A DNA stretch of 13,927 nt. Source: DATJQF01 sp035505995 (lineage in GTDB: Bacteria > Bacteroidota > Bacteroidia > Bacteroidales > FEN-979). The stretch covers positions 1 through 13,927 of the forward strand of contig DATJQF010000210.1 in assembly GCA_035505995.1 (NCBI GenBank). The letters are read 5' to 3'. Below the pieces are notes generated by a model, which was not told the DNA's origin, did no database searches, and saw only the letters and a list, made by a program, of their open reading frames with translations. Position 1 is the stretch's first letter; every line of letters starts with the position of its first letter. The translations under genes were made by a program, and so were the position numbers. This document shows positions 1 to 7,580 of this stretch, piece by piece.

Positions 1-647
1 AAAACACCCGCCACACCGCAAAAAGAGCAATGATGCGGACAGCCCATGCTGGAATGATACGAAAAGGTTCTTACTCCCAGCCAGGTCCGCGGCAGATACC
101 GGTTCAGGTCATAAAATTTAGCCAGTTGGTCATACGGCAGCGGATTCAGCCGGTCCGGTTCGGGAACGGGCCCGGCGTCATTCATTACCGGGAAACCCTG
201 TGAGCTCAGATACACCAGCCCCGGGATCTTATTCAGATTCCTTTCCTCTCCCCTGATCACGCAATCTACTAAAAGTGGAAAAGCAACCTCTGCGCATCCC
301 CTTATGAGATAGTCGATCATCCCCGACCGGATCGCGGTCTCCGGGTAAAGCGAGGCGAAATACCCTCCCCAGACGGTGATGACCGACGGGAATAATTCCC
401 GGATCTTCCGGGTGAAGGGAATTGCCTGCCCGAGCTGGGGACCCGGCATCACCGTACATCCGAAAAACCGGAACTCCCTGCTGCCCAGGTACTCCGCAAT
501 TTTCCCCCAGGGATCCTTTTCCAGGTTTCCATCCACCACGACAAAATCATATTTCCCGCCAACGGAAGCCGCCACCTGCAGAATGGAATTGGGAAGCCGG
601 TGGTGGTGATCCGCGCTGCGGGGATTAAAAAATAAGATTTTGTCCAT
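1..647 (-). CDS. B12-binding domain radical SAM protein (C-terminal part outside window)
   Basis: I translated 215 residues from the ATG at 647 to the left edge with no stop; the gene continues beyond the window. Residues 1 to about 130 look like a cobalamin-binding Rossmann-type domain: it starts MDKILFFNPR, has VVVDGN, then 'FFGCTVMPGP' and 'TVWGGYFASLYPE', and the 'YLIRGCAEVAFP' segment typical of this family. A linker ends in 'IPGLVY'. The radical SAM core begins near residue 196 with the cluster motif C203-x3-C207-x2-C210 (GCPHHCSFCG), which would hold the [4Fe-4S] cluster that cleaves S-adenosylmethionine. Families of this architecture do methylations, cyclisations or other radical chemistry on lipids, pigments or natural products; the substrate cannot be told from this half. 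It starts 11 nt after the methyltransferase-like gene ending at 659, so the two are probably co-transcribed. No Shine-Dalgarno is visible. Confidence 0.9.
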   Translation of the reverse strand, partial: MDKILFFNPRSADHHHRLPNSILQVAASVGGKYDFVVVDGNLEKDPWGKIAEYLGSREFRFFGCTVMPGPQLGQAIPFTRKIRELFPSVITVWGGYFASLYPETAIRSGMIDYLIRGCAEVAFPLLVDCVIRGEERNLNKIPGLVYLSSQGFPVMNDAGPVPEPDRLNPLPYDQLAKFYDLNRYLPRTWLGVRTFSYHSSMGCPHHCSFCGVAGV

Positions 648-648
648 G

Positions 649-658
649 CGGGATCCCG
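649..658. repeat. 10-bp perfect palindrome filling the intergenic gap
   Basis: CGGGATCCCG is its own reverse complement and fills 10 of the 11 bases between the stop of the methyltransferase-like gene and the ATG at 647 of the radical SAM gene. It sits where a Shine-Dalgarno would be. It could form only a tiny hairpin; it may be chance. Confidence 0.4.
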
Positions 659-1126
659 TTATTTCAGGAACGGGAAAAACTCGGGCGTCTTGCGTTCATA
701 TTCCTGCCAGGCCTCCCCGAAGAACTTCTGCATCTCATCGTATTCGCTTTTAATGAAGGCCTTGAAAACGATGTACCCGATCACACTGGTGGTAAGGACC
801 AGCCAGGAATTGAGCACCAGGGCAAGCCCCGGGAAGATCATCAGGATCAGGGTCGCATAAAGCGGATTCCGGCACAGGGCAAAGGTGCCTCTGGTGATCA
901 GCTTTGTGTTGCGCAGACCTTCCAGGAGGAGCCTGGCCGTAATTACATAGGAAATCAAACCGACGGCAAGCCAGACTATGCCAACGATCAGCAGCACCCT
1001 CTTCGCGCCGGGACCGAAGGTAAATAACTCCGGGAAAAGGGAATTAAGCACGATCGTCACCGCCAGGTAAGGAAGCAGGAATCCGGCTATCCGGGGACCG
1101 ACTCCAAGAAAGTTCAATTTTTCCAT
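659..1126 (-). CDS. Isoprenylcysteine/phospholipid methyltransferase-like integral membrane protein
   Basis: 155 residues with four or more hydrophobic segments (about 12-33, 43-67, 88-105, 107-125). The C-terminal half has the family signature: 'LITRGTFALCRNPLY' (R86-N87-P88), a hydrophobic pair, then E128/E131, 'FFGEAWQEY' (G137) and the closing 'RKTPEFFPF'. In characterised ICMT and PEMT-type enzymes this region binds S-adenosylmethionine at the membrane face and methylates a lipid or lipidated substrate. The length fits the compact bacterial type. It lies directly upstream of a B12-binding radical SAM gene (11-nt gap), so a shared pathway that modifies a lipid or isoprenoid is a reasonable inference, not shown by sequence. 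The ATG at 1126 is preceded by a good -7 promoter element at 1176-1183. Membership of the superfamily is quite sure; substrate unknown. Confidence 0.85.
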   Translation of the reverse strand: MEKLNFLGVGPRIAGFLLPYLAVTIVLNSLFPELFTFGPGAKRVLLIVGIVWLAVGLISYVITARLLLEGLRNTKLITRGTFALCRNPLYATLILMIFPGLALVLNSWLVLTTSVIGYIVFKAFIKSEYDEMQKFFGEAWQEYERKTPEFFPFLK

Positions 1127-1157
1127 AACTTTTACTGGGGGGTTTCGTTAATTTATT

Positions 1158-1165
1158 TAATATTG
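1158..1165 (+). promoter_or_regulatory. Possible -7 element TAATATTG for the DUF4251 gene
   Basis: TAATATTG followed by C differs from TAnnTTTG at one base. It ends 50 nt before the ATG at 1216. The identical octamer lies at almost the same distance before the gene starting at 8523. It faces and overlaps the minus-strand promoter at 1176-1183, so the two start sites would lie within a few bases of each other. Confidence 0.3.
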
Positions 1166-1175
1166 CTGAACCTCA

Positions 1176-1183
1176 CAAATTTA
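1176..1183 (-). promoter_or_regulatory. -7 promoter element TAAATTTG for the gene starting at 1126
   Basis: Read on the minus strand, TAAATTTG followed by T matches the Bacteroidota primary sigma -7 consensus TAnnTTTG exactly. It would give a leader of roughly 40 nt before the ATG at 1126. No convincing TTTG -33 box is seen 19-21 nt further upstream. Confidence 0.5.
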
Positions 1184-1215
1184 ACAAATTGAACCGATCT
1201 GATCTATTCCGCAAA

Positions 1216-1776
1216 ATGAAACCGATATTGCTTTCCCTCGTCCTGCTTTTATCCTGCCCGGGGATGAATGCGCAAGACCAGACTTCCGCAAAAGAATCAC
1301 GCAAGGAAGCCAGCCAGCGCAAAAAGGCTGAAAAGGAGGCGAAGATCGACAGCCTTTACCGGCTGACCGGCAAGCTGCTGGAAACCCGCCGGATCGTGCT
1401 GGAAGCAACTACGCTGAGCGGCCGGATGGGAAGACCGGTCCATGTTTCCTCGATCCTGAATTTTGTTGCGATCGATTCGGATAATGTGGTCCTCCAGGTG
1501 GGATCCGTGCAGGCGATCGGTTACAACGGGGTGGGCGGCATTACGGCGCAGGGACGTGCCAACGGATGGAGAATCAGCCCTTCCGATAAGCAAAAAATGT
1601 ATGATCTTTTTCTGACGGCTAATACCAATAAAGGCGTATATGACATTCATATAAGCATCGATTATTCAGGATATGCCACTGCGACCCTTACCGGATATTC
1701 AGCCGGACAGATTAATTTTACGGGGAATCTGGTTCCCGTTAAAAATTCAGGAGTGTACAAAGGCCAATCCTATTGA
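1216..1776 (+). CDS. DUF4251 domain-containing exported protein
   Basis: 186 residues from the ATG at 1216. An in-frame TTG at 1189 would add nine residues, but the ATG puts the hydrophobic signal peptide directly at the N-terminus (residues 1-20, ending MNAQ before D21), which is the usual Bacteroidota signal peptidase I pattern. A Cys at 14 (LLSC) makes a lipoprotein conceivable but the lipobox is poor. Residues 24-45 are very charged (Lys/Glu/Arg rich). The remainder fits DUF4251: 'TRRIVLEATT', 'GRPVHVSSILNFVAIDSDNVVLQVG', and the late 'YDIHISIDYSGYATATLTGYSAGQINFTGNL', a beta-rich periplasmic or outer-membrane-associated fold of unknown function found in Bacteroidota. It is followed 35 nt later by a lipoprotein gene in the same direction, so the two are probably one transcript. 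Confidence 0.85.
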   Translation: MKPILLSLVLLLSCPGMNAQDQTSAKESRKEASQRKKAEKEAKIDSLYRLTGKLLETRRIVLEATTLSGRMGRPVHVSSILNFVAIDSDNVVLQVGSVQAIGYNGVGGITAQGRANGWRISPSDKQKMYDLFLTANTNKGVYDIHISIDYSGYATATLTGYSAGQINFTGNLVPVKNSGVYKGQSY

Positions 1777-1811
1777 AACCGCTTCATTTATCCATCACCA
1801 AACCCTTTCTT

Positions 1812-2249
1812 ATGAAAAAATGCTTACTGATTATCCTGGTCGGCGGCTTATCCATGCTGCTGCTGACCACGGTTTCCTGCAAGAAAAAAACGAAAGACCC
1901 GGATTATCCCCAGCTGATCGGGACCTGGAGCGGAACCACCTCCCAGGCCTGCCCGGTAATGCTCTCGGTTCAGAATTTTGACGGTGAATTGCGGATCACC
2001 TCCGTGGCGATGAGCTATTCATTCGGCCCGGGCAGCTGGGATACCATCCACAGTTCCAATTCCGACGGGTTGACCGCTTTATCCGGTACAGTCTTTAAAT
2101 ATTACTTCGATAATTCCCCGCCGGTGGTTTCCTTTATCGGGGGCACCTTCCGGACCGACACCCTGGAATTGAACGGTAATTTCCAGTTAACCCAGGTTGA
2201 CAACCCGGGTAACCAGGTTTCCGGGACTTACACAGCCTACAAGCATTAG
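1812..2249 (+). CDS. Small lipoprotein of unknown function
   Basis: 145 residues. The ATG at 1812 is preferred over an upstream in-frame TTG at 1773, because it begins directly with the lipoprotein signal 'MKKCLLIILVGG' and reaches the lipobox TVSC with Cys23 as the lipidated residue. After it come KKKTKD and a short tether. The mature part starts 'PQLIGTWSGTTS', a pattern common in lipocalin-like beta-barrel lipoproteins of Bacteroidota, then alternating hydrophobic strands and ends '...QVSGTYTAYKH'. There are only two Cys besides C23 (C4 in the signal, one in 'SQACPV'). I do not recognise the family; no catalytic motif is visible. It probably shares a transcript with the DUF4251 gene 35 nt upstream. 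Exported nature is sure, function unknown. Confidence 0.8.
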   Translation: MKKCLLIILVGGLSMLLLTTVSCKKKTKDPDYPQLIGTWSGTTSQACPVMLSVQNFDGELRITSVAMSYSFGPGSWDTIHSSNSDGLTALSGTVFKYYFDNSPPVVSFIGGTFRTDTLELNGNFQLTQVDNPGNQVSGTYTAYKH

Positions 2250-2322
2250 AATTTCCCGGTTGATATTTTATCGGAATGAACTTTATCCCGGGAGCAGTTA
2301 CTCTATCTGAATCCTCATGAGT

Positions 2323-2330
2323 TAAATTTG
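2323..2330 (+). promoter_or_regulatory. -7 promoter element TAAATTTG for the glycosyltransferase gene
   Basis: TAAATTTG followed by T is an exact match to TAnnTTTG in the 157-nt AT-rich gap before the gene starting at 2407. The transcript start would lie near 2337, giving about a 70-nt leader. The -33 region (TTAC at 2298-2301, 21 nt upstream) is a weak match to TTTG. Confidence 0.5.
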
Positions 2331-2406
2331 TAAATTATTTCATGCACTGATATAATTTTTATAAATAACCTTCGCTTATTGTTACGGGATTAAATAAAAT
2401 CTTTCT

Positions 2407-5400
2407 ATGCAATACAGGAAAGTCAATTTGATTACCGGGTGGCTGGTGTTTTTCATTGCACTGGTTGTCTATCTCCTTACGGTGGAACCAACGGTGAGCT
2501 GGTGGGATCCGGGGGAGCATATTTCCACCTCCTATAAACTCCAGGTCGGCCATCCTCCCGGGGCACCGACTTTTATCCTGATCACACGCTTTTTTTCATT
2601 GTTTGCCTTCGGGAACCTGAGCCGCGTGGCCGTAATGATCAATATCGCGTCGGTCCTGAGCAGCGCGCTGGCCATCCTGTTCCTGTTCTGGACCATTACC
2701 ATGATCGCCAAAAAGCTGCTGATCCGAAACGGGGAGGAGATCACGAAAGACAATATGTGGACGATCATGGCGGCCGGCTTTATCGGGGCGGTAACATTCT
2801 GCTTCACCGATTCCTTCTGGTTCTCCGCGGTGGAGGCCAACGTTTTCGCCATGTCGTTTTTCTTTACCTCCGTTACGATCTGGGCGATCTTTAAATGGGA
2901 TGAGGTGGCGGACCAGGAGCATCACTACCGGTGGCTGGTGTTCGTCATGTTCATGATCGGGCTTTCCATCGGGGTTCACCTGTTAAGCTTGCTGACGATC
3001 CCGGCACTGACGATGGTATTTTATTTCCGGAGGTTCAAAGCCACCCGGTGGGGGATTATATTCGCCCTGGTGATCTCTTTCATCCTGGTGTCCTTGCTGA
3101 TGTACGTGATCATCCCCTGGATCCCGAAGCTGGCAGGCATGTTTGAGCTATTTTTCGTGAACGGGCTGGGACTGCCGTTCAATTCCGGGCTGATATTTTA
3201 TTTTATCCTGTTCATCGGCCTGCTGGTATGGGGGCTCTGGCGTACCCGGAAATCGGGAAGGACTATTCTGAATGCCATCCTTCTCTCCCTTACCTTCCTG
3301 CTGATCGGATACACCTCCTTCCTCACCCTGGTGATCCGGTCGAACGCCGATACCCCGATCAACGAGGATAAGCCGAGGGACGCCATTTCCCTGGTCTCCT
3401 ACCTGAACCGCGAGCAGTACGGCACCTGGCCTTTCCTTTACGGGCAGTATTATACGGCCCCTATCGTGGATTATGCCGACGGCAATCCGGTTTACCGCAG
3501 GGACAACCAGAGCGGGAAGTATATAGTGATCGACGACCGGAAGGGGACGATCCCTGTTTACGATCCCAGGTTTACGACGATCTTTCCGAGAATGTGGTGC
3601 TCCAACGAGGAGCGTCCGGGCAGCTCTGATTTCTATAAGAGCTGGGGAGGTCCCGGGCAGGCGCTGGAAGTCACGCTGCCGGATGGAAAGTCGGAGACCA
3701 TCAGCCGTCCGACTTTCGGGGAGAACCTGAAATTCTTCTTTTCCTACCAGATCAACTGGATGTATATGCGATATTTCATGTGGAATTTCTGCGGCCGGCA
3801 GGATGATATCCAGGGCACCGGGGGGATCAAGAACGGGAACTGGATCTCGGGGATCCCTTTTCTGGATAAATGGCATGTCGGGAATTCCCTGACGGATCTC
3901 CCGGACAGCGTCACGCAGCGGGCGTCTCACAAATATTTCATGCTGCCCCTGCTGCTCGGGCTGATCGGGTTCTATTTCCATGTGAAGAAAGATTACCGGT
4001 ACAGCCTGGTCGTGCTGCTGTTCTTCTTCATGACCGGCCTCGCCATCACGATCTATCTTAACCAGAAGCCTTATGAGCCGAGGGAGCGGGATTACTCCTA
4101 TGCCGCATCCTTTATGGCCTTCTCGGTCTGGATCGGGCTGGGCGTGATGTGGCTGATAGACCTGGTCCGGCGGAAGCTCAGGATGAAGGGATGGCTGCCG
4201 GTGGCCCTCGTGACCTCCGTGGTCACGCTGCTGGTACCGGTCATTGTCGCGTCGCAGAACTGGAAGGACCATGACCGTTCGGGAAAATATGCAGCCCGTG
4301 ATTTTGCGGCCAATTACCTGAAGAGCTGCGATAAAGACGCGATCCTGGTCACCAACGGGGATAACGACACTTTCCCTCTCTGGTACAACCAGGAGGTGGA
4401 GGCCGTGCGAACGGACGTGCGCGTCATGAACCGGGAACTGGCATCCGGATCGTGGTATATCGAGCAGATGTATAAAAAGTATTATGACTCGGACCCGCTG
4501 CCGCTTATGATCCCTGCCAGTCAATATGAGCCTTCCAGCAGCAATGTGGCCGTGTATTATGACACCGGAATCAAAGGGTATGTCGAACTGAAAGATCTGA
4601 TCAAATTCATCCGGAGCGATGACCCGGGGACCTATGTCACTATGCAAAGCGGGGTAAAATACAAATTCTTCCCCACGAAGAAGATCAAGATCACCATCAA
4701 TAAGGAGAACTGCGTGAAATACGGGATCGTGCCCGCTTATTTCAGGGATAAGATCATCGACACCCTCTATTTCACCATCAAATCGAATTACCTGTACCGG
4801 AACGACCTGGTCCTGCTGGACCTGATCGCGGGAAATGACTGGAAACGGCCTATCTATCTTGTCTCTCCCCCCACCGTCAAGAATTTCCTGGATGTGGAGC
4901 CCTACTGTTACCTGGAAGGATGGGTGTACAAATTCATGCCTGTCAGGCCTGACAACACGAATTCCATGCCGTCGCTGGGAAGCGTGGACGCCCGGGGGTG
5001 CTATGACATCCTGATGAACCGGTGCGCCTGGGGGAACCTGGCCGATCCGCATGTGTACATCGATCCGGAAAGCCTGAACAACACTCTCCGGCCTAAAATG
5101 AATGTAGTGCTTACCTGCCAGATGCTGCTGGAGAATGGCATGAAAAAGGAATGCAAGAACCTGCTGGACCTGTACCTGGAAAAGCTTCCGGATCCCAAGC
5201 TCGTTTACGATTTCTACAATCTTTCTTTTGTGGAAATGTATTTCAGATCCGGCGATACAACCTCCGCCCTGAAGATGGGGAACCGGCTGGCCCAGATCCT
5301 GGTGCAAAACCTGAACTATTACACCTCTTTCTCAAAGAAGGACCAGGAAAGTGCGTTCGGGGATGATATCCAGATCACCATCGAATCCCTGCGGAGGATG

Positions 5401-5478
5401 CAAAGCATGGCCGAGCATTACGACCAGAAGGCATTTGCCGACAAGATCGGCGGGCTGCTGAAGCCCTGGAACCTGTAA
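2407..5478 (+). CDS. DUF2723 / GT117 family membrane glycosyltransferase (TMEM260-like)
   Basis: 1023 residues, the usual size for Bacteroidota DUF2723 proteins. The N-terminal part is a GT-C type membrane domain: a first helix (about 9-25), then the family motif W32-W33-D34-P35-G36-E37-H38 in the first periplasmic loop (the acidic pair is the likely catalytic site), 'QVGHPPGAP' (46-54) and about eight more helices up to residue 312. Family motifs continue with 'YLNREQYG' (332-339) and 'FLYGQYY', a second helix group (511-525, 532-551, 567-587, 599-616), 'EPRERDYSY' (557-565) and 'TNGDNDTFPLWY' (649-660). The rest is a soluble, helix-rich periplasmic domain. The human relative TMEM260 is a protein O-mannosyltransferase, so a role in O-glycosylating exported proteins from a polyprenyl-phosphate sugar is the best guess; donor and acceptor are not shown by sequence. 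The next gene, 31 nt downstream, encodes a type IX secreted protein. Confidence 0.92.
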   Translation: MQYRKVNLITGWLVFFIALVVYLLTVEPTVSWWDPGEHISTSYKLQVGHPPGAPTFILITRFFSLFAFGNLSRVAVMINIASVLSSALAILFLFWTITMIAKKLLIRNGEEITKDNMWTIMAAGFIGAVTFCFTDSFWFSAVEANVFAMSFFFTSVTIWAIFKWDEVADQEHHYRWLVFVMFMIGLSIGVHLLSLLTIPALTMVFYFRRFKATRWGIIFALVISFILVSLLMYVIIPWIPKLAGMFELFFVNGLGLPFNSGLIFYFILFIGLLVWGLWRTRKSGRTILNAILLSLTFLLIGYTSFLTLVIRSNADTPINEDKPRDAISLVSYLNREQYGTWPFLYGQYYTAPIVDYADGNPVYRRDNQSGKYIVIDDRKGTIPVYDPRFTTIFPRMWCSNEERPGSSDFYKSWGGPGQALEVTLPDGKSETISRPTFGENLKFFFSYQINWMYMRYFMWNFCGRQDDIQGTGGIKNGNWISGIPFLDKWHVGNSLTDLPDSVTQRASHKYFMLPLLLGLIGFYFHVKKDYRYSLVVLLFFFMTGLAITIYLNQKPYEPRERDYSYAASFMAFSVWIGLGVMWLIDLVRRKLRMKGWLPVALVTSVVTLLVPVIVASQNWKDHDRSGKYAARDFAANYLKSCDKDAILVTNGDNDTFPLWYNQEVEAVRTDVRVMNRELASGSWYIEQMYKKYYDSDPLPLMIPASQYEPSSSNVAVYYDTGIKGYVELKDLIKFIRSDDPGTYVTMQSGVKYKFFPTKKIKITINKENCVKYGIVPAYFRDKIIDTLYFTIKSNYLYRNDLVLLDLIAGNDWKRPIYLVSPPTVKNFLDVEPYCYLEGWVYKFMPVRPDNTNSMPSLGSVDARGCYDILMNRCAWGNLADPHVYIDPESLNNTLRPKMNVVLTCQMLLENGMKKECKNLLDLYLEKLPDPKLVYDFYNLSFVEMYFRSGDTTSALKMGNRLAQILVQNLNYYTSFSKKDQESAFGDDIQITIESLRRMQSMAEHYDQKAFADKIGGLLKPWNL

Positions 5479-5509
5479 GGTTACCGGAAAGAGTTTTAAA
5501 ACGACCGTT

Positions 5510-7483
5510 ATGAAAGCAAACAGGTTTATTCTTGCCTGTCTGTTATCATTATTCGTGACAGGCATTGGATATCCCCAGGTGACCAGCGATTATGCGGTGA
5601 TGCTGACCGCGACCATCGATTCGGGCGTGGGCCGGATCACCCTGAAATGGCCCCACGATCCCGTCGCCACCGCATTCACGGTTTACCGCAAACTCAAGTC
5701 CTCCACTACCTGGGACCTTACCCTCGCCAGTCTGCCGGGAAGCGACAGCACATACATCGACAATACAGTCATTGCAGATTCAGCCTATGAATACCAGGTG
5801 CAGAAGAACGAGCCGTCCCTGACCGGCTACGGATACATCTATTGCGGCACCCACCTCCCTCCCACCGAATACCGGGGCAAACTGATCCTGCTGGTCGACA
5901 GTGTGATCGGCACCCAGCTGACGCAGCCGCTTACGCAGCTGATGAAGGATATATCGGGCGACGGCTGGGCCATTGTACGGCATGATGTCAGTTCCGGCAT
6001 CTCGGTTGAGGAAGTAAAAACCCTTATTGAAGCGGATTACGCTGCCGACCCTTCGAATGTAAAATGTGTCTTCCTCTTCGGACATGTAGCCGTTCCCTAT
6101 TCGGGGGACCTTAACCCGGACGGACACCCGGATCACCTGGGAGCCTGGCCGGCCGACCTGTTTTACGGAGACCTTTATGGCGACTACACGGATCAGTATG
6201 TCGACGACACCGGCGCATCGCGGCCGGATAACTGGAATGTCCCCGGCGACGGGAAATATGATCCAAGCAACATTGCCAGCCTCGTGAACCTGCAGATCGG
6301 AAGGGTGGATCTTCGCGATATGCCTTCTTTCCCGTCGTCGGAGGTCGGCCTTCTTGCGAAATACCTCTTTAAGGATCATGCTTACCGCACCCACCAGATC
6401 ACCCCGCAGCTCCGGGGACTGATCGATGATAATTTCGGAGTTCACGGGGGCGAAGCGTTTGCGGCCAACGGCTGGCGGAATTTTTCCACCCTGGTTGGCA
6501 CCCAGCACATCGATGAAGCGGATTACTTCACCACGCTGCAGCATCAGAGCTACCTGTGGTCCTATGCCTGCGGAGGCGGGTGGTACCAGGGAGCCGACGG
6601 CGTGGGCAGCATCACCGATTTTGCGAACGATACCGTGCTGACTGTCTTCACGATGCTTTTCGGCAGTTATTTCGGAGACTGGGATAACCAGGATAATTTC
6701 CTGCGTGCGCCGCTGGCCTCTACCGGGTACGCGCTTACCTGCGCCTGGGCGGGAAGACCGAACTGGCAATTCCACCACATGGCGTTGGGGGAAACGATCG
6801 GTTATTGCACCTGGCTTTCCCAGAACAATCCGGGCACCTATGTGTCAGGGTACGGCCGTAACGGGGTCCATGTGGCGCTCATGGGGGATCCTACCCTGCG
6901 GATGCATCCGATAGCTCCCGTATCCAGTGTGGTCGCAGCCGCGCATGATCATGATGTGGGAGTTACCTGGCAGGCCACCACCGATCCGGTACTGGGCTAT
7001 TATGTGTACAGGTCGACTGAACCTTACGGAATATATTCCCGCATTTCGACCCATCTCGTTACCGGTCTTGCATTCACGGATTCCACGCCGGCTTCCGGAG
7101 TCAATTATTATATGGTCCGCGGGATGGCGCTCCAGCAAACGCCCAGCGGAAGCTATTATAACCTCAGTACGGGGGTGACCGATTCGGCGATGGTCTATAT
7201 CTCGATTGCGGATTTCCGGGAAAGCACGGTACCCGGATTGCTGATCTACCCAAACCCGGCATCCTCCAGGGTCAACCTGCAGTTCTCCAAGGACCTGCCA
7301 GGAGGATGCAGGATCAGGATTTTCGATCCGACCGGCAGGGAAGTGATTACATCTGATCTCCCGGAGATCCGGAAATACCTGCCCTACTCCATCTCCCTGG
7401 ATGCACAGTCTCCGGGTCTTTACCTGCTCTCAGCCTATACCCCGGAAGGAGTCATAACCCGTAAGCTTCAGATCGTTCGATAG
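5510..7483 (+). CDS. C25 (gingipain)-like secreted protein with FN3 domains and type IX sorting tail
   Basis: 657 residues. Signal peptide 1-23 ('YPQ' cut). Residues 26-100 look like a fibronectin type III fold ('RITLKWPHDP', 'AFTVYRK', 'YEYQVQKN'). Residues about 121-466 resemble the caspase-like C25 peptidase domain: 'CVFLFGHVAVP' (186-196), 'LQIGRVDL' (261-268), a core at 349-400, and the late 'MGDPTLRM' (458-465). By eye the canonical His-Gly is replaced by C354-G355 (YACGGG) and the canonical Cys by S386 (GSYFGD), 32 residues apart against 33 between His211 and Cys244 in RgpB, so peptidase activity is doubtful. Residues 470-565 form a second FN3-like unit ('DVGVTWQAT', 'YYVYRSTEPYG'). 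Residues 576-657 are a type A type IX C-terminal domain ('YPNPASSRVNL', 'GLYLL', 'RKLQIVR'), so it should cross the outer membrane and may be surface-anchored. Six D-S/T-(A/V/T) sequons are present. Probably co-transcribed with the glycosyltransferase. Confidence 0.85.
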   Translation: MKANRFILACLLSLFVTGIGYPQVTSDYAVMLTATIDSGVGRITLKWPHDPVATAFTVYRKLKSSTTWDLTLASLPGSDSTYIDNTVIADSAYEYQVQKNEPSLTGYGYIYCGTHLPPTEYRGKLILLVDSVIGTQLTQPLTQLMKDISGDGWAIVRHDVSSGISVEEVKTLIEADYAADPSNVKCVFLFGHVAVPYSGDLNPDGHPDHLGAWPADLFYGDLYGDYTDQYVDDTGASRPDNWNVPGDGKYDPSNIASLVNLQIGRVDLRDMPSFPSSEVGLLAKYLFKDHAYRTHQITPQLRGLIDDNFGVHGGEAFAANGWRNFSTLVGTQHIDEADYFTTLQHQSYLWSYACGGGWYQGADGVGSITDFANDTVLTVFTMLFGSYFGDWDNQDNFLRAPLASTGYALTCAWAGRPNWQFHHMALGETIGYCTWLSQNNPGTYVSGYGRNGVHVALMGDPTLRMHPIAPVSSVVAAAHDHDVGVTWQATTDPVLGYYVYRSTEPYGIYSRISTHLVTGLAFTDSTPASGVNYYMVRGMALQQTPSGSYYNLSTGVTDSAMVYISIADFRESTVPGLLIYPNPASSRVNLQFSKDLPGGCRIRIFDPTGREVITSDLPEIRKYLPYSISLDAQSPGLYLLSAYTPEGVITRKLQIVR

Positions 7484-7580
7484 ACCTGCGGTCAGGAAAA
7501 CGATCTGTTTTAATTTTCGGCTGACGGATCCCGGATAACCTTTTCCTGCGGTTTGTAAATATCCTTTACGGTCCCGGTTT
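7484..7580. other. 97-nt gap between convergent genes, no clear terminator
   Basis: The C25-like gene and the barrel gene end towards each other here. I see an 8-bp inverted repeat (CAGGAAAA at 7493-7500, TTTTCCTG at 7541-7548) with a 40-nt spacer and a direct repeat CCTGCGGT (7485-7492, 7545-7552), but no compact stem with a U tract. Termination at this place must be weak, factor-dependent, or of a kind I cannot see. Confidence 0.35.

Noticed and set aside
645..1126. The methyltransferase-like protein as a copy of the DUF1295 protein at the right end
   Set aside because: They share only the short 'LCR(N/H)P-x-Y' superfamily motif; length, helix pattern and other motifs differ, so they are distant relatives and not a duplication.
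1189..1215. Upstream TTG starts for several genes (1189, 1773, 8411, 13057)
   Set aside because: In each case a nearby ATG places the signal peptide or Shine-Dalgarno properly, and the TTG at 1773 would overlap the previous stop.
2254..2293. TCCCGG (2254-2259) / CCGGGA (2288-2293) as terminator of the lipoprotein gene
   Set aside because: Only six pairs with a 28-nt loop and no U tract after it.
3148..5307. 719-codon open frame antisense to the glycosyltransferase gene
   Set aside because: It is a shadow: its product is rich in His, Arg, Pro, Gln and Val with no domain I recognise, while the plus strand has clear DUF2723 motifs throughout. High GC at third positions removes stops on the opposite strand.
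5780..6778. 332-codon open frame antisense to the C25-like gene
   Set aside because: Same reason; the plus strand carries recognisable FN3, C25-like and type IX features across it, and the antisense product shows none.
7493..7548. CAGGAAAA / TTTTCCTG as a two-way terminator
   Set aside because: Eight pairs with a 40-nt spacer that does not fold further by eye; too weak to call.
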